From the NCBI RefSeq assembly GCF_002979415.1, contig NZ_PCOT01000005.1, forward strand, positions 92,363-156,362: a DNA stretch of 64,000 nucleotides, read 5' to 3'. Within the stretch, counting starts at the first letter, position 1. Each line of letters begins with the position of its first letter. Origin of the DNA: Microbacterium sp. MYb72 (GTDB lineage: Bacteria > Actinomycetota > Actinomycetes > Actinomycetales > Microbacteriaceae). The position numbers were made by a program, and so were the translations under genes. Positions 45,859-57,185 of this stretch are shown here, one piece after another. The notes below the pieces were generated by a model. That model was not told the DNA's origin. It worked only from the letters and a program-made list of their open reading frames with translations, and did not search any database.

Positions 45859-46589
45859 GCGCAGCAGAGCCCGACGACCAGCGCGAGCCCTCCGCATCCG
45901 AGATCCTCGGGGCGGCGCTCGGCGGCGCTGCGCGGCGTGCAGGGCTCGATCCCGCCGACAGCGCGAGCACGCAGAAAGTCGTCTGGTCCGCCATGGGCGG
46001 CTGGCGCGGCATCCTGGAGTCGGTCCTGCCGAGCCTCGCATTCGTGATCCTGTTCACCATCCGCCCCGAGCCGCTCGTCCTGGCACTGGGGGTGTCCGTC
46101 GGTCTCGCCGCCGTGTTCACGATCATCCGGCTGCTGCAGAAGTCGCCGCCGTCGGCCGCGATCGGCGGTCTCGTCGCCGCTGCGGCCGCCGCCGGTCTCG
46201 CGCTCTGGACGGGCCGAGGACAGGACAACTTCGTCCCCGGTCTCATCACGAACGCCGCCTACGGGACGGTGCTGCTGATCTCGGCGCTGATCGGATGGTC
46301 GCTCATCGGCCTGGCGGTCGGGTTCCTCATGGGCGACGGCACCGCATGGCGCAGGGATCGCCGGAAGAAGCGCGCGTTCCTGTGGCTCGGGCTCGCCTGG
46401 TCCGCGCTGTTCTTCGCGCGGCTGGCCGTGCAGTTCCCGCTCTACCTCGCGGGGGAGGTCACCGCGCTCGGCACGCTGAAGCTGATCATGGGGCTTCCGC
46501 TGTTCGCTCCCATGATCGCCGTCACGTGGCTCGTGGTCCGAGCGCTCTACCCCCGCGAGTCGGTTGCCGAGTCCTCTTCCGAGGCATGA
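45855..46589 (+). CDS. DUF3159 membrane protein
   Basis: 244 residues with about six transmembrane helices (SLAFVILFTIRPEPLVLALGV, LLISALIGWSLIGLAVGFLMG, FLWLGLAWSALFFARLAVQF). Matches the actinobacterial DUF3159 family of the dut block. GTG start overlaps the DUF3710 stop by 4 bases. A motif MGDGTAWRRDRRKKRAF separates the helix pairs. Function unknown, possibly intracellular-septation-like (distant resemblance only). Confidence 0.88.
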   Translation: MSAAEPDDQREPSASEILGAALGGAARRAGLDPADSASTQKVVWSAMGGWRGILESVLPSLAFVILFTIRPEPLVLALGVSVGLAAVFTIIRLLQKSPPSAAIGGLVAAAAAAGLALWTGRGQDNFVPGLITNAAYGTVLLISALIGWSLIGLAVGFLMGDGTAWRRDRRKKRAFLWLGLAWSALFFARLAVQFPLYLAGEVTALGTLKLIMGLPLFAPMIAVTWLVVRALYPRESVAESSSEA

Positions 46590-46592
46590 TAG

Positions 46593-46616
46593 ATTTATCT
46601 TGACATCAAGATAAAT
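46593..46616. promoter_or_regulatory. AT-rich palindromic operator upstream of acnA
   Basis: Two perfect 11-base arms, ATTTATCTTGA and TCAAGATAAAT, around a 2-base centre (CA). The left arm and centre contain TTGACA (46600-46605), so a bound repressor would cover a -35 element. The size and symmetry suggest a MarR/PecS-type dimer site. It starts 4 bases after the DUF3159 stop and lies 128 bases before the acnA start. Confidence 0.7.
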
Positions 46617-46743
46617 TGCAGGCTTTCGCCCGAGGCCCGCGGGGAGCAGACTGGGTTAGGTCCACCTTGCTAGCCGGACGGCGTCGGAGGCGAGCAAGAT
46701 GGAGGCGCCTGTCGCTCCCATCCGAATAGAAGGAGACGGATTC

Positions 46744-49578
<2,835 letters not shown>

Positions 49579-49588
49579 TCAGCTGCTG

Positions 49589-49630
49589 ACAAGGCGCCCC
49601 GCTCGGCTTCGGCCGCGCGGGGCGCCTTGT
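49589..49630. terminator. bidirectional hairpin terminator after acnA
   Basis: 14-base perfect stem (49589-49602 with 49617-49630), 14-base loop, between convergent acnA and the LysM-like gene. Confidence 0.85.
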
Positions 49631-49645
49631 CGTCGTGCGATCGCG

Positions 49646-50371
49646 TCACGCGAACATCTGGCGCAGCTTGGTGATGTCCCCGGCGTCGAGAAAGGCGCTG
49701 ATCAGGTCAGCATCAGCCTCCACAGGGAACATCGGCGCGAGCGTCTTCGTCCAGATCCTGCGCATCGTGTCCACGTCGCCGGCGTTCGCCGCCTTGCGCA
49801 TGTCGACGATCGCCTGCTGATAGGGGATCTGCTGAAAGCCCTCGGGAGCGTCGGGCGGCTGGAGGAAGGGGACATTCGGCACGTTCGGATCCTGCGTGAG
49901 GCGGAGCACCTGGCCGGGGTAGATGTCGCGGGAGTGATTGAACATGTCGAGTGCACCGGCTTCGATGCACAGCCTCTCGCCGATCATGATGAGCCCATCG
50001 CCCGGAGCGACGGTGTAGGTCGTGATGGCGCCGCTCTCGTCGGCGCCCACGGTGCCTTCGGCGTAAGGGCGAGGGCCGCGGTCCTCGACGATTCCGGCGA
50101 TCTGTGCGGTCATGCGCCCCCAGTTGATCTGCGCCGGCCGCTCGCAGCCGTCGAACGGATCGACGGGGGCGGGGGACGGCGTGTCCGCGGGCGTCTCGAC
50201 AGGGCGAGGGGCGGCGGTATCGTCCGGAGCGGCAGCGGCCTGGCCGAACAGCGACCAGCCGCCGACTGTCGACGTGGCCGCCGCGATCGCCGGGGCAGCG
50301 ATCGCGGCGAGGCCCGCGACGGTGAGCGCGGACACCGCGACCGCGATCTTCTGCGAACGGTTCATGGCCAT
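49646..50371 (-). CDS. secreted/anchored LysM-like protein, paralogue of 8597-9292
   Basis: 241 residues. N-terminal helix (VAVSALTVAGLAAIAAPAIA) acts as a signal or anchor, then a Pro/Thr-rich linker to about residue 75. The following segment (IVEDRGPRPYAEGTV ... YTVAPGDGLIMIGERLC ... YPGQVLRLTQ) is LysM-like and shares its spacing and two cysteines with the lipoprotein at 8597. The last 80 residues form a helical domain (IPYQQAIVDMRKAANAGDVD). The start may be the second ATG at 50365. No lipobox, so it differs from its paralogue in anchoring. Confidence 0.8.
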   Translation of the reverse strand: MAMNRSQKIAVAVSALTVAGLAAIAAPAIAAATSTVGGWSLFGQAAAAPDDTAAPRPVETPADTPSPAPVDPFDGCERPAQINWGRMTAQIAGIVEDRGPRPYAEGTVGADESGAITTYTVAPGDGLIMIGERLCIEAGALDMFNHSRDIYPGQVLRLTQDPNVPNVPFLQPPDAPEGFQQIPYQQAIVDMRKAANAGDVDTMRRIWTKTLAPMFPVEADADLISAFLDAGDITKLRQMFA

Positions 50372-50490
50372 GAGCTTCGCACGGATCGCCCACCTGGCGC
50401 CAGGTTCTTCCCCAGCGCCGCGCGATAGGATCGTAGCGGCCTTCGAACCGGAACTCGGATGCCGCGTACAGAGCCTGTGAGGAGGCGCAG

Positions 50491-52431
50491 ATGCCCATTC
50501 TTCCGAGCATCTCAGGACCCCGAGATCTGGACGCCCTGTCCACTGAGCAGCTGATCGAACTCGCTGCGGAGGTCCGCGACTTCCTCGTGGAGAACGTGTC
50601 CCGCACGGGCGGCCACCTGGGGCCGAACCTGGGTGTCGTCGAGCTCACGATCGCACTGCACCGGGTCTTCTCCTCGCCCGACGATCCGTTCATCTTCGAC
50701 ACTGGTCACCAGTCGTACGTACACAAGCTGCTCACAGGGCGGCAGGACTTCTCCGATCTCCGGGTCCGCGGCGGTCTCGCAGGGTACCCGCAGCGCAGCG
50801 AGAGCCCGCACGACGTCGTCGAGTCGTCGCACGCCTCGAGCTCGCTGAGCTGGGCCGACGGCGTCTCTCGCGCTCTCACCGCGACCGGTCGCGCCGACCG
50901 CCATGTTGTCGCCGTGGTCGGCGACGGCGCCCTCACGGGCGGCATGACGTGGGAGGCGCTGAACAACATCTCCGACGACAACGACCGCAACCTCGTGATC
51001 GTCGTGAACGACAACGGGCGCTCCTACGCGCCGACCATCGGCGGAATGTCCCGCTACCTCAACCGCGTGCGCACCGCGGCGGCGTACAAGGACCTGCACC
51101 GCAAGTCCGACCGCCTGTTCCGGGCCTTCGGGCCGGTCGGTCGCGCGGTGTTCCGCGGCGTGCGCGGCGGAACGCACGGGTTCCTCTCCCGCTTCACGAA
51201 CAACGAAGCGCTCTACTCGAACCTCGACATCAAGTACCTCGGCCCGGTGGACGGACACGATCTGCCGGCGCTGCTGGAGACGCTCGAGCTCGCGAAGTCG
51301 TACGGGGCCCCGGTCATCGTGCACGCGATCACCGAGAAGGGCAGGGGCTATCAGCCGGCGCGTGATGACGAGGCCGACCAGTTCCATGCCGTCGGCAGGA
51401 TCGATCCGGTGACGGGGGAGACGCTCTCCTCCGGCGGGTTGGGGTGGACCGATGTGTTCTCGAAGGCTCTCGTCGATGTGGGCGAGCGCCGGAGCGACGT
51501 CATCGCCATGACGGCCGCGATGCTGCGCCCCACGGGCCTCGCGCCGTTCGCCGAGCGCTTCCCCGATCGCGTGTACGACGTCGGCATCGCCGAACAGCAC
51601 GCGGTGGCATCCGCCGCGGGTCTCGCCTATGGCGGCCTGCACCCGGTGGTCGCCGTGTACGCGACCTTCATGGGACGCGCATTCGACCAGGTCCTGATGG
51701 ACGTCGCTCTCCACCGCGCGGGCGTCACGTTCGTGCTGGACCGCGCAGGCGTCACCGGACCCGACGGGCCCAGCCACCACGGCATGTGGGATCTCGCGAT
51801 GCTGCAGATCGTTCCGCACATCCGCATCGCTGCTCCCCGCGATGCCGCGCGCCTCACAGAGGCGCTGGAGGAGGCGGTCCTCGTCGACGACGCCCCCACG
51901 GTCATCCGTTTCCCGAAGGGTGAGGTCGCCCCCGACCTCCCCGCGATCGAGCGTCTCGACGACGGCGTCGACGTGCTCGCGAAGGGCGAATCGGAAGACG
52001 TCCTCATCGTCGGCATCGGCCCGTTCGCCGCGCTCGCGATGGACGTCGCCGCACGCCTCAGGGCGCAGGGCATCGGGGCCACCGTCATCGATCCGCGCTG
52101 GGCGATCCCCGTGCAGCCCTCCGTCATCGAGCTGGCCGCGCATCACCGTCTCGTGATCACGCTGGAGGACGGCATCCGGGTGGGCGGGATCGGCACCCGC
52201 GTGCGTCAGGTGCTGCGCGAGGCCGGGATCGACACGGCCGTGGACGAGCTGGGGCTTCCCGACGAGTTCATCGATCACGCCTCGCGCGAGCAGGTGCTGG
52301 CGGATGCCGGCCTCACCGCGCCGAAGATCGCCCAGGACGTCGTCGCACAGGTGCTCGGCACCCGTATTCCGGTCGCCCGCAACGCCGGTGAGACCGGAGC
52401 GATCGACCTTCCGCTGCACGAGCGGCACTGA
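50491..52431 (+). CDS. dxs: 1-deoxy-D-xylulose-5-phosphate synthase
   Basis: 646-residue thiamine-diphosphate enzyme, first step of the MEP isoprenoid pathway (pyruvate + glyceraldehyde-3-phosphate). Seen: GHQSYVHKLLTGR, ThDP motif VVGDGALTGGMTWEALNNISD, and the catalytic Glu/His region FPDRVYDVGIAEQHAVASAAGLA followed by DRAGVTGPDGPSHHGMWD. GAGGAGG lies just upstream of the ATG. Its 3' end is overlapped by 119 bases by the opposing membrane-protein frame. Confidence 0.97.
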   Translation: MPILPSISGPRDLDALSTEQLIELAAEVRDFLVENVSRTGGHLGPNLGVVELTIALHRVFSSPDDPFIFDTGHQSYVHKLLTGRQDFSDLRVRGGLAGYPQRSESPHDVVESSHASSSLSWADGVSRALTATGRADRHVVAVVGDGALTGGMTWEALNNISDDNDRNLVIVVNDNGRSYAPTIGGMSRYLNRVRTAAAYKDLHRKSDRLFRAFGPVGRAVFRGVRGGTHGFLSRFTNNEALYSNLDIKYLGPVDGHDLPALLETLELAKSYGAPVIVHAITEKGRGYQPARDDEADQFHAVGRIDPVTGETLSSGGLGWTDVFSKALVDVGERRSDVIAMTAAMLRPTGLAPFAERFPDRVYDVGIAEQHAVASAAGLAYGGLHPVVAVYATFMGRAFDQVLMDVALHRAGVTFVLDRAGVTGPDGPSHHGMWDLAMLQIVPHIRIAAPRDAARLTEALEEAVLVDDAPTVIRFPKGEVAPDLPAIERLDDGVDVLAKGESEDVLIVGIGPFAALAMDVAARLRAQGIGATVIDPRWAIPVQPSVIELAAHHRLVITLEDGIRVGGIGTRVRQVLREAGIDTAVDELGLPDEFIDHASREQVLADAGLTAPKIAQDVVAQVLGTRIPVARNAGETGAIDLPLHERH

Positions 52432-53017
52432 TCCCCGTCGAGGAAGCGCTCCCCGCCGCACCGCCCTCGGTGTGCGGTCGCTCAGTGCGGTGCTCCGTCC
52501 GACGTCGATCCGCGAGCAGGAGCCGATGAGCGGTGCGCCACCAGCCGAGCGGAACCGCGAGTGACGCAGAGACGGCGGGGACGAAGAGTACGTAGTCCCA
52601 TATTGAGCGGATCGGGGTGAACACCTCACCGCCCCGCAGCAGCGCGATGTATACGAGGCCGATGGCGATGCCGAGCGCTGTGTAGACGACGATGTGCACC
52701 CAGAGCCGTCGGCTACGCGACAGAGCGCGCCCGAGAGGTATCGCCAGCATGACCCCCACGGGCATGACGATGAGAGAGATCGTCCCTCCGATCACGAGTG
52801 CGCAGAAGGCGGCGAACAGGAACACGTTGATGTTCGAGGGAGACGTCTCGACGCCATCCGTGAGATCGAGGGCTGTGCACCAGACGCCGATGCCTATGAC
52901 GAGGAAGACGAGGAAGATCCACCACACGTCGATGCCGCCGCGCAGCGCTTCACGGTCCGTGAACGCCATCGGTCTCGCCTGAGTGCGCGGAGGGATCCCG
53001 TCCTTCTTCGCGATCAT
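52313..53017 (-). CDS. membrane protein, second of a tandem paralogous pair; C-terminal extension suspect
   Basis: 234 residues as read. Four hydrophobic segments (WWIFLVFLVIGIGVWCTA, INVFLFAAFCALVIGGTISLIVMPVGV, VHIVVYTALGIAIGLVYIALL, DYVLFVPAVSASLAVPLGWW) match one to one those of the neighbour at 53014, as does the N-terminal PMAFT.RE. After ADRRRTEHR the sequence becomes low-complexity and runs 119 bases into the antisense of dxs, whereas the paralogue stops soon after this point; a late frameshift or lost stop is possible. Start overlaps the neighbour's stop by 4 bases. Family not recognised. Confidence 0.7.
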   Translation of the reverse strand: MIAKKDGIPPRTQARPMAFTDREALRGGIDVWWIFLVFLVIGIGVWCTALDLTDGVETSPSNINVFLFAAFCALVIGGTISLIVMPVGVMLAIPLGRALSRSRRLWVHIVVYTALGIAIGLVYIALLRGGEVFTPIRSIWDYVLFVPAVSASLAVPLGWWRTAHRLLLADRRRTEHRTERPHTEGGAAGSASSTGISAARAAEGRSLRSHRRCGRPEYGCRAPVRRRPGRSSAR

Positions 53018-53589
53018 GGGCGCACCTCGGCGACCGCATCCTGAATGCTCTGCACTCGCGCCGCTTGAGAGCGAGTTCTGCTGTCTTCGAGCAGGGCGCG
53101 CCACGCTGTGTACCACCACCCCAGCGGTACCGCGAGCGCCACAAGCACGGCCGGGAACGCGAGCGGTGCGCCGAATACGCCCACGCTCTGAGGAATCTGC
53201 ATCAGCAGGAGAACGAGGATGTAGGTCTTGCCGACTCCGACGCCGAAAGCCGTGAAGATCGCCACGTGAACGCGCAGAGATGCCTCGTGGCGCAGCAAGG
53301 ATCCGAGCATATGCGCGAGGAGTGTCCCAAGGACCGTCACGAGAGCGGAGACGATGCCGCCGATGATGAGTACTGCGGCGTCGACGATGAGGACGCTGGG
53401 AAGAAGGGTGCCCGGCGAACCCCAGCCGGGGAAGGACGAATACGCGGCTGCGGTGATCGTCGTGGACAGAAGCAGCGTGGTCATGAACATCACCCATGCG
53501 GAGACGGCGCCTCGTACGAGCTCGGCACCAGTGAACGCCATGGGTTCCGCCGGTGTGCGAGGCGAGCGCTGCACCGATTGCGGGGTCAT
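53014..53589 (-). CDS. membrane protein, first of a tandem paralogous pair
   Basis: 191 residues, four transmembrane segments (AWVMFMTTLLLSTTITAAAY, LIVDAAVLIIGGIVSALVTV, VHVAIFTAFGVGVGKTYILVL, PLAFPAVLVALAVPLGWWYTAW) after a short cytoplasmic start with PMAFTGAE. No known family. Coupled by 4-base overlaps to the TetR gene upstream and the paralogue downstream, so the TetR protein very likely controls the pair. Confidence 0.78.
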   Translation of the reverse strand: MTPQSVQRSPRTPAEPMAFTGAELVRGAVSAWVMFMTTLLLSTTITAAAYSSFPGWGSPGTLLPSVLIVDAAVLIIGGIVSALVTVLGTLLAHMLGSLLRHEASLRVHVAIFTAFGVGVGKTYILVLLLMQIPQSVGVFGAPLAFPAVLVALAVPLGWWYTAWRALLEDSRTRSQAARVQSIQDAVAEVRP

Positions 53590-54239
53590 GATCGGACTTC
53601 CGCGATCAGTGTCAGAAGCTGCATGGTCGCTCGATGCAGTCCTGGCACCCGCACGAAGGGCAGCGCGACGCTCAACAGCCGCAGGCCGGCGTCGAGCAGC
53701 CGTGTCGTCTGCTCGTGCGACGGAGAGGTGTCGTACGTCCAGCGGAGCACAAGCGCGAGATAGCCCACGAACAGAGCTTCCGGCAGGAGCGCCGCCACGT
53801 CGGCCGGAAGGCGGTGCTGTGCGCCGTCGATCGCCTCGCGGAACAGCCCGATCGTGATGGCCCGCGCCTCCTCCGATTCGGCAGCGAGCGGGTTGATCGG
53901 CGAGTCCGGGGGGATCATCGCCGTCAGGAATCCTGCGGCGCTGCGCTGGTACGGAGTCAACGTGGACAGTCCGGATTCGAGCACCAGCCGTAGACGATCC
54001 ACGAGGCCGTGCTCTCCTGAAAGAGCCGCGCGCGCCGCCGTTGCGTGCTCTTCCTGCACGCGCCGGTACAGCTCCTGGACGAGATGATCCTTGGAGGGGA
54101 AGTAGTAGTAGGCGTTTCCCGCCGAGACTCCGGCCTTCTCGGCGATCAACCGCATCGTGGTCTCGGCGTATCCGCGCTCTGTGAACGACTCGACCGCCGC
54201 CGCGCTGATCCGCGCCTTCGTACGCGCGCTCTTCGACAT
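53586..54239 (-). CDS. TetR family regulator of the tandem membrane-protein operon
   Basis: 217 residues. N-terminal helix-turn-helix: RISAAAVESFTERGYAETTMRLIAEKAGVSAGNAYYYFPSKDHLV; the rest is a helical ligand-binding domain (FLTAMIPPDSPINPLAAESE). ATG at 54239 (MSKSARTKAR) is the family start; an ATG at 54260 and a TTG at 54266 are further upstream but lie inside the near-palindromic site at 54249-54270. First gene of a three-gene operon with the paralogous membrane proteins. Confidence 0.88.
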   Translation of the reverse strand: MSKSARTKARISAAAVESFTERGYAETTMRLIAEKAGVSAGNAYYYFPSKDHLVQELYRRVQEEHATAARAALSGEHGLVDRLRLVLESGLSTLTPYQRSAAGFLTAMIPPDSPINPLAAESEEARAITIGLFREAIDGAQHRLPADVAALLPEALFVGYLALVLRWTYDTSPSHEQTTRLLDAGLRLLSVALPFVRVPGLHRATMQLLTLIAEVRS

Positions 54240-54248
54240 CGGCGCTTC

Positions 54249-54270
54249 AGTTTCGAACATGTTCAAAACT
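54249..54270. promoter_or_regulatory. palindromic TetR operator
   Basis: 22-base palindrome with one mismatched pair: outer AGTTT/AAACT arms around the perfect core GAACATGTTC (54255-54264). It lies 10 bases before the TetR start at 54239 and so predicts autoregulation of the operon. Confidence 0.7.
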
Positions 54271-54305
54271 GTACGCCGCCGTGGCGGAGTCCGCCAGTGG
54301 GCGCC

Positions 54306-55001
54306 TCAGTTCAAGGCGTGCAGAGCGGCGACAGCCTGGGCGCCGCGGTCTCCGTCGCGCATGGCGGTGGAAAGAAGATAGCCGTCGGTGAGCGCGTCGC
54401 CCGTGACCATCACGCGGACGAGCTCCACGCCGCAGGCTCGACGGATCTCCTCCGCGCTGGCGGCGATCACCCTCGTGTTGATCTCGTCGTTGTGGGGCAG
54501 CTCCGCCCCGTCGAGACCGCGGATCACGTCACGCAGCGCGGCGCCGACGATGTTGGACGCACGTTCCTTGACGTTGACGACGTCGAGCTCGAAGACCCGC
54601 ATATCTCGTCCGGTCGGTATGGGGCGCCACTCGAACGACGCGTGCACGCGGTGCTGGTGTCCGCCGGCGCCGGTCATCTCGCGCGCGGGGAGATCGGTCG
54701 CACGGCAGCGCACGTCGATGAGCTTGTACCAGTAGAACAGCGGGAAGGCGCCGTGCGAACCGGGATCGAGCACGACCACTTCGCCGACGGCTCCACGCCG
54801 GTTGGCCGGGCGACGCTGCGGACGATTGCGGATGATCGGTTTGCCGTTGCGCGTGCGGATGGCGGCCCAACCCTCGTCGACGGTGACCACGAAGAGCTTG
54901 AGGAGAGCCGGAAGGACCAGGAGTGTCGTGAGGATCGCCGTGCCGGTCTTCAGCAACCCCGACATCCCCTTGCCGCCCAGCATCGTGAAGAGCATGTCCA
55001 T
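54306..55001 (-). CDS. SPFH/band 7 domain membrane protein
   Basis: 231 residues. An N-terminal hydrophobic segment (LLKTGTAILTTLLVLPALLKLFVV) is followed by an SPFH-type core (VTVDEGWAAIRTRNGKPI; VVVLDPGSHGAFPLFYWYKLIDVRCRATDLPARE; ELDVVNVKERASNIVGAALRDVIRGLDGAELPHNDEINTRVIAASAEEIRRACGVELVRVMV). Band 7 proteins scaffold membrane microdomains or proteases. The start may be the ATG at 54995. No protease or NfeD-like partner is adjacent. Confidence 0.82.
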   Translation of the reverse strand: MDMLFTMLGGKGMSGLLKTGTAILTTLLVLPALLKLFVVTVDEGWAAIRTRNGKPIIRNRPQRRPANRRGAVGEVVVLDPGSHGAFPLFYWYKLIDVRCRATDLPAREMTGAGGHQHRVHASFEWRPIPTGRDMRVFELDVVNVKERASNIVGAALRDVIRGLDGAELPHNDEINTRVIAASAEEIRRACGVELVRVMVTGDALTDGYLLSTAMRDGDRGAQAVAALHALN

Positions 55002-55141
55002 GACACCACTGTGCCGCGTCGTGTCGCAGCAGATCGCCTCCGAAGCGCGTGCGGCGGGTGAGTTCATGCGCTGTTCGTCGGCCGTTCGCCGGAGTGCCCC
55101 GCAGCGGTTACGCCCCGGCCCTGATCGGCCGCCGCGTGGCC

Positions 55142-56590
55142 TCAGCCGAGGTCGGCGAGAGTACGCGCGACCAGCTCCTCGACGGCCGGGAGGCAGCGTT
55201 CCCGGTCGGCGTCGACGAGTCCGATCCTGGTCCGCCGATCGAGCACGTCCTCGGCCGTCATCGCGCCCTCGCTGCGCACGGCGAACTCCACATCGGCTCG
55301 TGTGAGACCGGTGATCTCGTCGAGGGGTTCCCGACCGGCCACGGTGCGCTCCACCAGACGCAGCGATGCGGTGCGACTCGACGGAGCGCTCAGCTTTCGT
55401 GACGAGACGGCGAGGTCGACGGCATCCTCGGCCATCCGGCGGTAGGTGGTCAGCTTGCCGCCCAGAACCGTCACGAACCCGGCATCCGACGCCACGACGA
55501 GATGCCGTCGGGAGACGTCGGAGGTGGCGTCTGCACCGCTGTCGACCAGGGGCCTGAGGCCCGCGAACGCTCCGCGCACCTGATCGCGCCGGACGGGCAC
55601 GGCGAGGACCCGATTGAGAGTGCTCAGGAGGAAGGCGATCTCGGGCTCGGTGGGCTGGGCGACGGTCGGCACCGGCCCTGGCGCGTCCTCATCGGTGAGG
55701 CCCACGATCACCCGTCCGTGCTGCTGCGGCAGGGCGAACACGTATCGACTGATCGACCCCTCGTGCGGGATCGTGAGCGCCGCCGTGGGGGAGCCGAGGT
55801 CAGAGGCATCGAGGACGATGTGCGTGCCACGGCTGGGGCGAACGCTGATCGCGCCGTCGAGGGACCCCGCCCAGACGCCGGTCGCATTGATGACGGCGTG
55901 CGCCTTGATCTCGAGCCGTTCGCCTGACATGGCGTCCTCGGCCGTCGCGCCGTCCCCTCGCAGCTCGATCGCGCGCACGCGGGTCAGGATGCGCGCTCCG
56001 AGGCACGCCGCGGTGCGCGCGACCGTGGCGACCAGGCGGGCGTCGTCGACGAGCTGCCCGTCGTACGACAGCATCCCGCCGCGCAGCCCTCGGGGGTCGA
56101 GGGCGGGAGCCAGGCGATGCGCCGTGCGCGCGGAGACGAGCCTCGGGGTGGGGAGCACGGTGCGCGGTGTGCGGGCGCGCATCCGCAGCAGATCGCCGAG
56201 ACCCATGCCGACCGCCCCGGCCGCGCGCTGGCGGAGAGCGACCCCCGGACTGAACGGCAGGAGCTGTGCCAGGGGGTGGATCAGATGCGGAGCGATCGTC
56301 GTCATCAGCAGGTGCCGTTCGAGAGCGCTCTCCCGGGCCGTCGCCACATCTCCGGTCGCGAGATAGCGCAGTCCGCCGTGCACGAGCTTGGAACTGAACC
56401 TGCTCGTGCCGAAGGCGAGATCCTCGGCCTCGATCAGCACGACCCTGAGGCCGCGGGAGGCCGCGTCGAGGGCGGCGCCGACGCCGGTGATACCGCCGCC
56501 GACGACGAGCACGTCCGCGGTGCCGTCGGCCGCCCTGGCGAGATCGGTCCTGCGCCGAGCGACGTTGAGAACCGTGGGGTCCGGAGTCAT
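55142..56590 (-). CDS. glpD: FAD-dependent glycerol-3-phosphate dehydrogenase, GlpD-like, short form
   Basis: 482 residues. N-terminal FAD site VLVVGGGITGVGAALDAASRGL with EAEDLAFGTSRFSSKLVHGGLRYL, then IVGLTDEDAPG and VTVLGGKLTTYRRMAEDAVD, all GlpD signatures. Full-length GlpD proteins are near 550-580 residues; this one lacks most of the C-terminal cap, as in Mycobacterium GlpD1 (Rv2249c). It overlaps the TetR gene by 4 bases and faces away from the AGPS-like gene. Converts glycerol-3-phosphate to dihydroxyacetone phosphate at the membrane. Confidence 0.88.
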   Translation of the reverse strand: MTPDPTVLNVARRRTDLARAADGTADVLVVGGGITGVGAALDAASRGLRVVLIEAEDLAFGTSRFSSKLVHGGLRYLATGDVATARESALERHLLMTTIAPHLIHPLAQLLPFSPGVALRQRAAGAVGMGLGDLLRMRARTPRTVLPTPRLVSARTAHRLAPALDPRGLRGGMLSYDGQLVDDARLVATVARTAACLGARILTRVRAIELRGDGATAEDAMSGERLEIKAHAVINATGVWAGSLDGAISVRPSRGTHIVLDASDLGSPTAALTIPHEGSISRYVFALPQQHGRVIVGLTDEDAPGPVPTVAQPTEPEIAFLLSTLNRVLAVPVRRDQVRGAFAGLRPLVDSGADATSDVSRRHLVVASDAGFVTVLGGKLTTYRRMAEDAVDLAVSSRKLSAPSSRTASLRLVERTVAGREPLDEITGLTRADVEFAVRSEGAMTAEDVLDRRTRIGLVDADRERCLPAVEELVARTLADLG

Positions 56591-57165
56591 GGCCGGAGCA
56601 GTCCGTCGAGCGCCGAGCGCAGTTCGCGCTCCCAGGCGGCGTCGGAGATGAGCTCGGACACTGTGCCGTGCGAGAGAACCGCCGACTGGGCGATGAGGAG
56701 CAGCATCACGGCGATCTCCAGAGGTTCACCGTGCCGTACCGTCCCTCCGACCTGTGCGGTGCCGATCGCCGTGGCGAGCCACTGCAGGATCATCCTCTGG
56801 CTCGACCCCACGCGCTGCAGTGTGTAGCGCGTGAACGCCTCCGGCTCGTCGGCGAGGAGACGGCCGTAGACGGAGTCGGAGCGGAACAGCGCGGTGAATC
56901 GCAGGACGTCGTCCACCAGATCGGCACGTGTGCGCGCATGCTCGGGAAACGCGTCCAGGATGCCGCCCACGCGGCGCAGCAGGGCGGCGCGAACGACATC
57001 GTCGGCGTCGCTCCAGCTGCGGTAGATCGTCGGTCGGCTGAGATCGGCGCGGCGGGCGAGCTCGGCGATCGTCACGCCGTGCACGCCCCTGCGCTCGATC
57101 AGCGCATCGGCGGCGTCGAGAATACGCACTTGCGTGGTGTCCCACATCACTTGACGTTCTTCCAT
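56587..57165 (-). CDS. TetR family regulator
   Basis: 192 residues. Helix-turn-helix at the N terminus (RILDAADALIERRGVHGVTIAELARRADLSRPTIYRSWSDADDVV), then an all-helical effector domain (FRSDSVYGRLLADEPEAFTRYTLQR). It is the first gene of the glpD-like transcript and is divergent from the AGPS-like gene 20 bases away, matching Rv2250c beside Rv2249c and Rv2251. Probable local repressor; ligand unknown. Confidence 0.9.
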   Translation of the reverse strand: MEERQVMWDTTQVRILDAADALIERRGVHGVTIAELARRADLSRPTIYRSWSDADDVVRAALLRRVGGILDAFPEHARTRADLVDDVLRFTALFRSDSVYGRLLADEPEAFTRYTLQRVGSSQRMILQWLATAIGTAQVGGTVRHGEPLEIAVMLLLIAQSAVLSHGTVSELISDAAWERELRSALDGLLRP

Positions 57166-57168
57166 GAT

Positions 57169-57183
57169 GTGTCACACTGTAAC
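57169..57183. promoter_or_regulatory. possible TetR operator in the divergent gap
   Basis: Imperfect symmetric site of the form GTnnCA-nnn-TGnnAC in the 20-base space between the TetR start and the AGPS-like start. Confidence 0.35.
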
Positions 57184-57185
57184 GC

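Noticed and set aside
46650-46670. TTAGGT sequence upstream of acnA considered as a DtxR/IdeR iron box
   Set aside because: Only one half-site matches; the second half deviates at most positions.
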